From Spirometra erinaceieuropaei (taxonomy: Eukaryota > Platyhelminthes > Cestoda > Diphyllobothriidea > Diphyllobothriidae), in the NCBI GenBank assembly GCA_902702965.1, contig CACRXP010000396.1:171862-235861 (forward strand): a stretch of DNA of 64,000 nucleotides, written 5' to 3'. Below the pieces are notes generated by a model, which saw only the letters and a program-made list of their open reading frames with translations, had not been told where the DNA came from and searched no databases. The position numbers and the translations under genes are program-made. Positions 54,880 through 64,000 of the stretch are shown here, piece after piece. Position 1 is the stretch's first letter; every line of letters starts with the position of its first letter.

Positions 54880-55620
54880 TAATGGCCGTCGTTTGAATGC
54901 CAGGTCAGCAGAGGTTTGCGGCGATGCCGAATGCACGTGTTAGTGACAGTCGGTTCTGGTCAGTAAAGTTTAACATTCTCTCACCATCATCGAATCGGGA
55001 TCCAAGCTCAAAACGGCCATTTCTTTAAAAAGTCACCACGTTCAGACCAGCCATTGCAGCCCGCGATAACAATCGGCAGATCACGTCGAGGGAGTCTTTC
55101 AGCTGACTCCTGTAACTGCAAGTAGAGAATTTATTTATGGCGCTGGCTGGCATCTGATGTTGGTGCGTACACAGAGAGGATGCAGATGCTCGTGGGGTGA
55201 TCCTTCAGTCGCACATAAGCCAGCTTGTCATTGACCGGTTTCCAAGCAAGCAAAGCAAGTTCCGTTTGTTGCGAAATGGTAGTCTCCATTCTGTGCCTAA
55301 CAGAACAGTCGCGTTGGCTGCTGTGACATAAGATAAAGTGAGTTGACCCCTGGGATCTGGACTCCACACCAGTCTGAATCAGGAGTTTGGGCTTCAAACG
55401 AGCCTCTGCGTTGTATTATTGAAGACTGCGCGCCGCCATCATTGGGGTACCTGGATCCAGGAACGTCCGCATATTCCAGTACCCAATCCCTATGGTCCTA
55501 CTCCCTGCTGAGTGATCCAGCTCGCATAGTACTCGCTTGCAGTATTGGACCAGGGTAGCAGAATGTGCGGATTTCCCGGGCGCCAAAGCATGGATCGTAC
55601 TACTTGAATCGGACATTTTT
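54880..55620 (-). pseudogene. RTE-like apurinic endonuclease
   Basis: Minus strand: TIGIGYWNMRTFLDPGTPM (start), KPVNDKLAYVRLKDHPTSI, LSVYAPTSDASQRHK, then LQESAERLPRRDLPIVIAG-CNGW where the catalytic D of GDWN is lost, and NTCIRHRRKPLLTWHSNDG. Interrupted by frameshifts and by the insertion on its 3' side. Confidence 0.75.
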
Positions 55621-56339
55621 CATGAGGTTTTATGGAAATTTTGTATACAAGCGGGTCCCAAGCGACCACTTGGATCACGGTTGTCTCCGTTGTGGTTAGA
55701 GAACCTAATCACAAAGCAGTGATGGCAAGCACATTTATTTGATAGTTGTTCACGGCCGTCATGCCGCACCGACGTCACTGGAATTCGAGCTATTTTTAAG
55801 GCAGTTGACGTGCCTTGTAGCACTGTCACCACTGGTCCGCGACCGCATATTTGTCAGACCCGAGAGCCTGCTTGTTTCGCAGTTGACCCTCGTTGAAAAC
55901 TGTTCCACTAGTCGACACCTGTGGACGCAGCGAGTAGCCAGCAGCTTGACTAACGGGTTAACTCATCTTCCTGTGAACTAACAATTTGAGACGTCTTGCG
56001 CCATGACTGAGAAACATGACCTCTACACTCTGCAAATCCGGGAAAAACCGAGGCGTTTGAAGGACAATATCTCCGGAGAATACTGCCGCCTATGCTCATG
56101 GACTACGTTGTAGCGGGCAGCCATCATGAGCGGTCTGGCGTCATTGTTCAAGACCTCGCTGTCTCAAGGTCATTCATCCCTTTGCAGTCTTAATCGTTGA
56201 AAGTAATCGCTGATCGAACCTCCACCCTATTAGCTTGTCAGTAAAGGACCACGGTCTCTGGTTACTCGGTCATGCATTCCGTCCACGAGAAGGGGATCCT
56301 ATCCGCAAAGTCTCCTAGCCTCCTCAATAGTGTTCCAAA
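55621..56339. other. Unassigned stretch
   Basis: No feature recognised. Confidence 0.4.
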
Positions 56340-56537
56340 TGTAATATGACTGGCTGACGACAGTTAATAAGCCAGAAATGGCCAGTTCAGTCTCCCTTGT
56401 CTTTGTCCGTAATGTCATTCTGCCTATATCATGCGCCGCTGTGCGGCTGCTGGTTGGACTCGAGAGCCCGTTAGGCACAACGGAACGAGTGAGTTCCGTA
56501 AGAACGATCGGTGAGCGCCCCCTACCACATGAGCCAT
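56340..56537 (+). repeat. SINE family A, body and tail
   Basis: GACTGGCTGACGACAG, GCCAGAAATGGCCAG, TGCGCCGCTGTGCGGCTGC, GGCACAACGGAACGAGTGAG, GATCGGTGAGCGCCCC. Very close to consensus. Confidence 0.85.
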
Positions 56538-56589
56538 GTTTTCGAAGGAGCCTGGTTTGGCTTAACCACAACTATTAATTAAACATATT

Positions 56590-56775
56590 TAATGGTAGGG
56601 TGCGATCACCGATCTTTCTTACGGAACTCACTGGTTCCGTTGTGCCTTACGGGCTCTCTCTCGAGCCCAACCAGCAGCCGCACAGCGGCGCATGATATAG
56701 GCAGAATGGTATTACCGACAAAGACAAGGGAGACTTGGTGAGCAGTCCCCCTTGTCTCTGTCGGTAATACCATTT
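56590..56775 (-). repeat. SINE family A, inverted tail copies
   Basis: 56594-56735 is the complement of the tail and body (GATCACCGATC, GTTCCGTTGTGCCTTACGG, GACAAAGACAAGGGAGAC). 56745-56775 flips again to plus orientation (CCCTTGTCTCTGTCGGTAAT). With 56340-56537 this is an inverted cluster. Confidence 0.75.
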
Positions 56776-58881
56776 TGGTTAATTAATAGTTGTGGTTAAG
56801 CCAAACCAGGAGCGGATACCGTACCCGACGATTCTCGGGATGCTGGAATGAAACCCCGACTGGAAACTGATAACTGGGAAATTAGCCGTCTGTCTCAGGA
56901 CATAGGTCGCATTGGTTCTCGACGCCGAGGACTCTGAAGCCGTCTTGACCGGCAACCTAAAAGTTGTTTTTTTGGCGGAGAATGACCTACGACATTCGCC
57001 AAAACTCAAAACGCTCACCAAAATCCACGACTGAGTAGGGTTGCAATAGCGACATTCAAGCAGCAGAATCCTCGACACATTTACACGTTGAGCCATCTTT
57101 GTTTTCGAATGACAGTCCCCTCAATCGTCTTTACCGGTCCTAACCATACAAATTTACCATTGCCAGAACGCGTTCTCTTGTTTGCGCAGACCCAAGATTT
57201 GGTCGCACCTCGCGCTTGTCATGTGACCTTCAGTGCTGCTACCGTCAGGGGTGGTACGCCTAGTTTTTAGCCCTGACGGGTGTGTGACGGTGGAAATCGC
57301 CTGTTTCAAAAACCCATTCAGTCACCTGGATTTTTACAAGCGGGCCAATTATTAGTGCCAATGGAACCCGACGCCCCTCCTCTTGCTGAGTCAAGGACTG
57401 GTTATGAAATCTGGTGCAAGCACTCCCTGAGCAGCAGTTATTTACCGACTGACGTAATTCTAGAAATTAAACCGTGAGCGTACCTAGTCTACGCGCGTTC
57501 GCTACACCGGCAAGAGGGGGGGACAACTCCGATCAAACTATGTTTTCCTCTCATAACGTGTGCTTTGGTAGACTGTGTAAAAGTCGAGCAGACCTCGCAT
57601 CAGAAAAACAGGCTCTGCTGTGACGCCAAACGCTCCTCTCCACTCCCCCCACCCCCCACCTCGACACCTCCAATCAGCTCATACATCATAGGACTTTTTG
57701 TCTACCTAGCCGTCATTTTTAGATGGCCAGAACTCGTAGCAACAGGTAACCGTGTTTTGGCCAGCCTCAGACAGAAGCTTTAGTGGATTTAATGTCAGTC
57801 GTACTTCTATTGCTATACAAGAAGGAGAAGGAGAAACTTTGGTCGCAGCCAGAGTCACTCACTAAAACCTCAAATCACTCCGTTTCCAAGACCCCAAGCA
57901 CAGCGCCATTCGGAGTAGTGGTATGAGGTGGTAGACCACATCTCGAGACAGTGCTTCCACACATGCATGTTTTGCCGAAAGAGACTGTTTTTGCAAAATC
58001 TCTAATCCGGCATCCTGGAGCTTGTTTTTGCTTGTTTTATCTACATGGACTACGCTGATACGGATGCTGTAATGCACCCGGCATCATTGCGTCTGTCCTA
58101 AGGCAATCGCCTCGAATCGCATGCTCTCTGTTTATTGGCACCACTTATTGAGATCATGCGCTTTTTACCTTTTGGCGCCTGGGCCCGTTACGCGCTAAGA
58201 CATCTATTTTCCCCTAGTTGCATCGACTGCTATCCGTTAAGTAGTCCGCCAATGGTCGATGGATGCCGTTATCTGCTCTCTTTAGACAGTCGTCGGGTGT
58301 TTTGGGTGCCCCCGTCGAGTCTCCCGCAGATGTAACTTGCGTGTCCGAAAATAATCCTGCTGTATGTGCTTTGGAGATAATCTGTGGATTAGAGACGATT
58401 GTTGTATTCGGAAACCACGTAGTTGTTTTGTTCCATTCTGAAGTACTCCAGGTCCCGCCGAGTCACTCCAGGGTGAAATTAGTCCGAAGGGTTGTTAGTT
58501 GTTGCTAAGGCGTGCGTTTTTTCCAGTAGGCCTTCCTGTCCACCAACGTCTCGCCCAGACCTTCACCCATTACCGCAGTCTACGGACACCTGGAGTTCGC
58601 ATGTGGCCAGTCGATGGGGGGAAATGAGCTAGAAACTGTCACTTAGGTCTCCCTCTGCTGTTTCGGTAAATCCCTCACTGTTACTCCACTGCCTGATCAA
58701 GCTTCAAGCTGGAATACCCTATACAAGATGGATCACTCATAGTCTGTTTTGTACTCAGACCAGCACACCGGACGTCACTTGGAATACCGCCGTCGAAGTC
58801 TGGACTTGTGACTCACGGCTAGAACATTAGACTTAAAATCAAACGAATCCGAGGCTCCCCCGTCTGAAGTTGGGGCATTGG
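56776..58881. other. Unassigned stretch
   Basis: 2 kb without recognised gene or repeat. 57240-57300 and 57620-57670 are C-rich. Open frames stay under 110 codons and overlap. Confidence 0.35.
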
Positions 58882-59375
58882 CAGCATGTTATTATCGACA
58901 AACGCAAGGGAAACTGGAATGGCCATTTCTGGCTTGTTAGCCGTCGTCAGCCAGGCATACCCAACCCCGAAGTGTGGAACACCCGAGGCTCGAACTCGCG
59001 ACCTGTTAGTTGGAAGTTCACGCCTCTAACCACTGGGCCACGAGCCCGTTGTCCTATCGGTTTTCGATCGGGAATATAAAATGGTAGGGGGCGCTCACCG
59101 ACCGTTCTTATGGAATTCACTCATTCCGTTGTGCCTTACGGGCTCTCTCTCTCTCGAACCTAACCAGCAGCCGCGCAGCGGCGCATGATATAGGCAGAAT
59201 GTTATTACCGACAAAGACAAGGGAGACTGGAATGGCCCTTTCTGGCTGGCATTAGCCGTCGTCAGCCAGTCATACCCAACCCCGAAGTGTGGAACACCCG
59301 AGGCTCGAACTCGCAACCTGTTAGTTAGAAGTGCACGCCTCTTACCCCTGGGCCACTAGCGCATTAAAGCGTTGC
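58882..59375 (-). repeat. Two tandem SINE family A copies
   Basis: 58882-59077 (head and body) and 59080-59370 (full unit with tail) in the same minus orientation, sharing AGTGTGGAACACCCGAGGCTC and the B-box complement GGCTCGAACTCGC. The second has A-box complement CCCCTGGGCCACTAG. Confidence 0.85.
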
Positions 59376-59608
59376 TGACTGATGACACCAAATGCATCAG
59401 AAATGTGCGCTCCAGGTACCAGTGTTTTTGTCGGTGGACTTTGAATATGCTCAGAAGTGGTGGCAATGGAGGAGCGAAAGTTCGGGGATGTCTTTGATGA
59501 GGCTGGACCATCCGCGTGTGTTTGCGTTCTCACATGGCTATCCTCTGTCTTCTTCTTCTCGTCTAGGTTCTGCGGCCTACCTGACACTACGCTACCAAGG
59601 CCGTAGTG

Positions 59609-60152
59609 ATGGCCACCTCTCAGTCAGCAACACCAGCAGACGGCGAGGGCCTCTCTGCCCAAATGGCTCACCTACAGCTCTCCTCCCCGAACCCATCCAA
59701 TGGGGACGCCGACCACTGCGTCTCCCCTGGCGGCAGTTCCAGTGCCTCCTCGCGGCCCCAACCTTCAGCCGCCGCGCCCCGCACGGGCATTCCGCGCTAC
59801 GCCATTCCATATCGTCGACCCGATCGTCTGCCCTGCGGTTCCACCGCCAGCGGCGAGTACTCCAACGGCCACGCCACCGCCGCCGCCTCCTCGGCCACTG
59901 CTCCTCAATCCGAGGCCTCACTCACTAGCCCACCCTCCATCTCACCCGGCTACGGCGGCGGCGGCGGCGGTGGCGGTAGCGTCGGTGCCTACGACAACAT
60001 GTCCGACGCTGGGAGCGTCGGTGGTCAGGGCTCCTATGGACTGGCTGGTCAGCGCAATGGCCGCCTTCTCTCGCAACGGACCGATCAGCGCGAATCCACC
60101 CGTGCCAGGTCTGCGCGTGCTCGCGGTCGGTACGACCGTGCCATGTCCGAAG
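59609..60152 (+). CDS. Candidate first coding exon of an unknown host protein
   Basis: A GC-rich open frame from ATG 59609 (context GTAGTGATGG) encodes about 181 residues rich in Ser, Ala, Pro and Gly (MATSQSATPADGEG at the start, a run of eight Gly near residue 117, then YDNMSDAGSVGGQGSYG and an Arg-rich end RARSARARGRYDRAMSE). A possible donor GAAG|GTATTG follows at 60152/60153; beyond it the sequence loses its GC bias and enters a family B repeat. Low-complexity and disordered; no domain. Function unknown. It is the best host-gene candidate in the window. Confidence 0.45.
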
Positions 60153-60329
60153 GTATTGTCACGCACCTCGACCGGCCTAAGTCCTTATTTGGCTCATTGA
60201 GTAGACATCTAGCCTTCTCCAAAGGCCGTGCATTTGTTAGTGAAGTCCTTACTTATGGTCTAAAATCTAAAGACTGTCGAAATGGGCTGTACAGTACGAC
60301 AGTTCGACCGTCATTACCGATGATGTTCG

Positions 60330-60580
60330 CCGTGTACTCTATAGCGAGGTGAGAGCAGGCACGCTGACTTCTGCGTAAATTAATTTGTAGTGATAGTAGA
60401 CTTGCACAGAATTTGCCGCACTTCTCTCTCCTCCCCCACCTGGTCTCGGTATCAAGACATAGTCAAGAAGACCGGAAGGAAGGGAGGGCGCGGGTGGGTG
60501 GCACGGTCGAGCCCTCACCTTGGAGTTCCACTCCAAATCCCCTGGTCCACACAACAGCTGACCAGGGCCCACACTGGTCG
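60330..60580 (-). repeat. Family B repeat
   Basis: Complement order: GCACGCTGACTTCTGCG, ACTTGCACAGAATTTGCCGCA, CACCTGGTCTCGGTATC, then CTGGTCCACACAACAGCTGA, as at 16200-16450. Confidence 0.6.
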
Positions 60581-60937
60581 CTGAAAGTACTTTCAGTGGA
60601 AATCTAGAACGGCCGGACACATGAAGTGTCTTTATTTTATTTCCCTTCTCCCCTAGGTATTTTGAAATGTAGTTCTCCATCATCTCTGGAGCAGTCTCCA
60701 ACGATGGAAAACTTTTTCAACTTCCATCTCATTTGCCCTTCTTTGCATACTATAAAATAGCTAAGCACCAATCGTTTAGGACAGCCTCTTCGACCCCATT
60801 GAGCGGGCGTCAAAGGGGGTTAACTTGTTTTGCCTGGCGATCCTAAGGAATACAATTCAATACAACGTCATTGAACGGACTTCCCGAGTGATTCGATGGC
60901 TTGGAGTGAGAGTGCACACTTGTTGGCCCCTTGGCCT

Positions 60938-61084
60938 CCTCCTCCTCCTCCTCCTCCTCCTCCTCCTCCCCTCCTCCTCCTCATCCTCCTACTACTACTA
61001 CTCCCCCTCCTTCCCCTCCTCATGCTCCTCCTCCTCCTCCTCCTCCTCCTCCTCGCACTACTACTAATACTACTACTACTACTT
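60938..61084. repeat. (CTC)n/(CTA)n microsatellite
   Basis: Long imperfect CTC tract with ACT/CTA sections. It generates the leucine-, serine- and proline-rich frames around it. Confidence 0.95.
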
Positions 61085-61920
61085 CCCTCCTCAGAACCCT
61101 GCCGAATTCATAGGGTACGTAAAGTTCAACGGTTGCAATCACCTACGTCGTAGATAGCTCGTTGCTATGGCAACAGCCACCTCAGACACCGAGTGGTCAG
61201 AATACCGGACGTAGACCAGGAAACGTGGACATGGTGGCCACAGCGAATAAAGCGGCATATTACGCCCTCTTGAGGTTTCCTGCTTGAATAGAAGGTACCT
61301 TCCGGTTTTGTCGGCTAATGTGTGCAAGTGCATCCCACGTTGTCCTAACTTTGTCTTCCATTCAAGACATACTAGGCGTGGGAAGACTGAAGTGGGGTGG
61401 ACGCTGTGCAATTCACGATCACATCTCCCCCGGAGTAATAGTTTTTGTCACCGCCTTTGGCGAAAAACCTAAAATGCAAAAATGCAACTCATAGTTCATG
61501 TGAGTTGCGCGATATCCTCGGCCAGTTTCTCTCAAATGAAATTCGGCCCTAGCAGAGGCGTGCTTGTACTCTTTTCGCAAATCACTGCTGCCGATGGGAC
61601 ACCCCGGGGCTTTTTGAATCGAACCAGTACGATCGCGGACTCATTGCGTGCAGAAATACCTGCTTCAAGCGGCCTCCTGTTCTGCCACTTAAATCTGCAT
61701 TGTAACAGCATAGTATTCAGTCCAATTTGCGTTATGAATTAGAATCTTTTAACGCCCTCTTCTGGAAGGTTTTAATTGGACTTCACTGACATCTTAGACT
61801 GAATTCCGAGAATCGCCCTTCTCCAAAAAAGTGTTTGGCAAAGGTGAATGTTTGCGCATTCGAGAGGCGATGCCCGGCTGTGTACAGGATTTAAAAGTGC
61901 ATCTGCACGTTCGCCATGCT
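61085..61920. other. Unassigned stretch
   Basis: No gene or repeat recognised. Confidence 0.4.
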
Positions 61921-61921
61921 C

Positions 61922-62016
61922 ATTGGTCGTCCCGTCGTCTTAACCGCAGCCTGTTCATTTCCTCCCTGCTGTCCTCTGATTGGCTCCCTCTGGGCCGACT
62001 GCAATTTTCCTATTGG
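61922..62016 (+). promoter_or_regulatory. Cluster of three inverted CCAAT boxes
   Basis: ATTGG at 61922-61926, 61979-61983 and 62012-62016, in a region of moderate GC content and without repeats. CCAAT boxes in groups mark many animal promoters. There is no TATA box or supported exon nearby, so this is weak. Confidence 0.2.
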
Positions 62017-62019
62017 TTG

Positions 62020-62631
62020 ATGTCCGGACTTGTTTTTTTTTTAAATTCGCGTGGTGACGGCCAGAGCTGGCAAAACCCCGGAAGCCCGTCTCCAGTTCCT
62101 GCTTAGTCATCTTAAAGTGCCTTTCGCTTCAATCAACCTACCGTTCCCTTGTTTTTTTTATCGCCTTCGGCAGTTGATCGCTTTTTTACGTTTACTACAC
62201 TGTCGGCGACAGCGGGTGAAACACCCCACACCGCTTCCGGTGATGACGTCGGTCGGCACACATGGCGACCTGACCTGACCACATTTATGGCAGCGCTTAC
62301 GATAATCTCGCCCCCTACAACATTTGCAGCACTGGGTTGTCTCGTTTGTCTATGTGTTCTGTGCCTGCGGTGAAACTAACACCTGTTTAGCCATTCCGGT
62401 GTTGTGGGTGGGCCAATGGATATGCCTGGCCTATTTGCATGACGAGAGGACAGGTGGTTTGGCCCTTGAGATCATCGTACGACCCTGAGCCCTAATTTCC
62501 GTTTCCGACTTGGCGCGGTTATCGTCTTTCATCCAAAAAAGTCATCTTTTAAATGGGCTGCAGGCATGAGAATTGGGCCCATAAAGTCTGACGAATGTTA
62601 GAACATACCCGCAGGTGTCGTTTGCCACTTA
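62020..62631. other. Unassigned stretch
   Basis: Frames up to 75 codons with no domain; possible downstream region of the CCAAT cluster. Confidence 0.35.
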
Positions 62632-63622
62632 CAGTGAGTGGGCTAACTCATAACATGTCAACAGAAATTCCGAAATGCGTTTCCGTTTCGAAAAGATTAA
62701 TTAAGCAGGGTTGAAAAGCTAATCAACCTGCAGCATAATTCTATAATATTTCATTTACCTCAGGATGCCGGCTTTCGAAAAAAAATTTTCCGGCTGCATG
62801 CGAATACTTCACTCTATTGAAAATGACTACTTAAGTAGCATGCATTTTTCTCCTTGAGTTTCGATGACTTTAAAAGTCCAATTATATTTCATGGAAAAAA
62901 TGCATAAAGATACCAGTTCTCCCGCTCATTCGGCAGAAAATTACGTCTTCTTCCAACTTTATACTCGAAAGAAGGGTATTATTCGGTTTTCGAAAACTTT
63001 TCCAATTCCCGAATAATTTTGAACCCACTCTGCTGTCACACTTGCATTCAGGGTTTCCAAACTACAAGCCATGTATTTCCCGCGTACGGAAAACCACACA
63101 TTTCTCTACGGTATTATGAGGAGACCATCTGGAGTTCATAAAATTAAGCAGTGGATTTGAACCACATTGTTAACTTTACCAGCCACATTGGTGAGTGCTG
63201 AAACATGCCGTTTTATGAGCGGCCATTTCACGGTGTTAAAAAGTCTCAAAATTAGAAGCTTTTTAAAAATCGAATTATGTCCCTCCTTCCAGTATAAAAT
63301 TGAAAGAACATGTAATTTGCTATCGCATGAGTGAAAGAATGAATTTTTTATGCATGTTTTCCATGAAATATAATTGGACTTTTGGAGGCATCGAAAATCA
63401 ATGGGGAAAATTCATGCTACTTAAATAGTCATTTTTTACAGTGTAGTTTTTGCATGCAGCTGGAAGGAAGTTCATTCGAAAGCCGGCATCCTGAGGTAAC
63501 TGAAATATTATAGAATTATGCTGCAGGCCGATTAATTTTACAACTCTACTTAATTAATCTTTTCGAAACGAAAACGCATTTCGGAATTTCAGTTGACATT
63601 TCATGAGTTTGCCGACCTACTG
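62632..63622. mobile_element. Foldback MITE, Tc1-related
   Basis: Starts CAGTGAGTGGGCTAACTC after TA and ends with CATTTCATGAGTTTGCCGAC then CTACTG. About 991 bp, mostly inverted arms; same family as 4569-5560. The right TA duplication is changed to CG. Confidence 0.85.
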
Positions 63623-64000
63623 CGCTTTCATAGAGAAATAAAGGCACATCTCTCCACTGGTTGCCTGGAGCAAACAGACGGCAGAGTTCGCGAACGGGGG
63701 CTCAAAACCCATTGGTTAGAGGTGGTGTATGTTAGTTCAGTTGTGTCTGTGCGCATGCCTGAAAGACCCCAATTCCTGCAGTGCTTTCCCAGGTAACTGA
63801 ATGCAAACACTGAAAGTGTGTCCTATGTCCGTAACAGCCAACCATAACCCTCGCAGCCTGAAATGTGCTGACAGTTCCCTGACACCTGTCTCCCTGCCGG
63901 CATATGCGCTTGCATCCCCGCTGGGTATACAGATGGTGGGCATGACTGCCCAGTCATCCTCGTTCTTCTGACTCCTGTTGGGTGTTGTTGTTGCTGTTGG
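63623..64000. other. Unassigned stretch to the window end
   Basis: No feature recognised; the last 20 bases start a GTTGTTGTTGCTG-type repeat. Confidence 0.4.

Larger units (their letters stand above)
52385..55620 (-). mobile_element. RTE-like retrotransposon, nearly full length but decayed
   Basis: Minus-strand order is complete: endonuclease start (55560), endonuclease body (54880-55400), linker (54100-54340), RT (53050-53880), C-terminal region (52385-53010). About 500 bp at 54345-54870 is foreign sequence inserted in the endonuclease/linker part. Without it the copy is about 2.7 kb. Confidence 0.85.

Noticed and set aside
60825..61153. Leucine-, proline- and serine-rich frames
   Set aside because: Translation of the CTC/CTA microsatellite in three frames.
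1..64000. CRISPR array, bacterial operon or prophage
   Set aside because: No regular direct repeats with spacers, no ribosome-binding-site/ORF packing; the content is eukaryotic transposons.

Overview
This window is eukaryotic and repeat-dominated. It carries tRNA-derived SINEs with Pol III box motifs, GIY-YIG Penelope-like retroelements (PLEs), RTE-like and CR1-like non-LTR retrotransposons, a Helitron helicase remnant, a Tc1 transposon with a GT-AG intron, TTAGGG-like repeats and three assembly gaps. The combination, and the presence of hammerhead-bearing repeats like the schistosome Smα family, suggests a flatworm, most likely a large-genome tapeworm (diphyllobothriidean type). That assignment is inference. 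No complete conventional host gene is visible. There are three weak candidates for first coding exons (34.5, 47.9 and 59.6 kb) and two possible promoter regions.

Layout. 1-4.5 kb: an old MITE, a palindromic hammerhead-ribozyme element and two SINE-like units. 4.6-11.7 kb: foldback MITEs, one of which is split by an apparently intact Tc1 element; telomere-like repeats; and a Penelope element whose inverted terminal repeats each hold a hammerhead motif. 11.8-17 kb: fragments of a second Penelope family (reverse transcriptase YVDD, GIY-YIG nuclease, hammerhead pLTRs). 18-28 kb: SINEs, a perfect 21-bp hairpin, a third and a fourth Penelope family, a LINE endonuclease remnant and another copy of the second Penelope family. 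28-34 kb: mostly unassigned sequence, then RTE and CR1 remnants. 34-37 kb: a GC-rich candidate promoter/exon, a gap and the second hammerhead element. 37-49 kb: dispersed repeats, a half MITE, SINEs, a fifth Penelope remnant and more hammerhead units. 50-56 kb: a Helitron helicase, a paired hammerhead element and a nearly full-length but decayed RTE. 56-64 kb: SINE clusters, a candidate host exon, microsatellites and a MITE.

The strongest theme is self-cleaving RNA. Hammerhead cores (CUGANGA, stem II, GAAA, cleavage site) occur in two unrelated settings. One is a roughly 346-bp repeat family, seen as eight motifs in five elements, several in divergent pairs, with a compensatory stem II change in one copy. 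The other is the terminal repeats of at least three Penelope families. The Tc1 element and the MITEs share terminal sequences, so the autonomous element may be the source of movement for the MITEs, and it has landed inside one of them.
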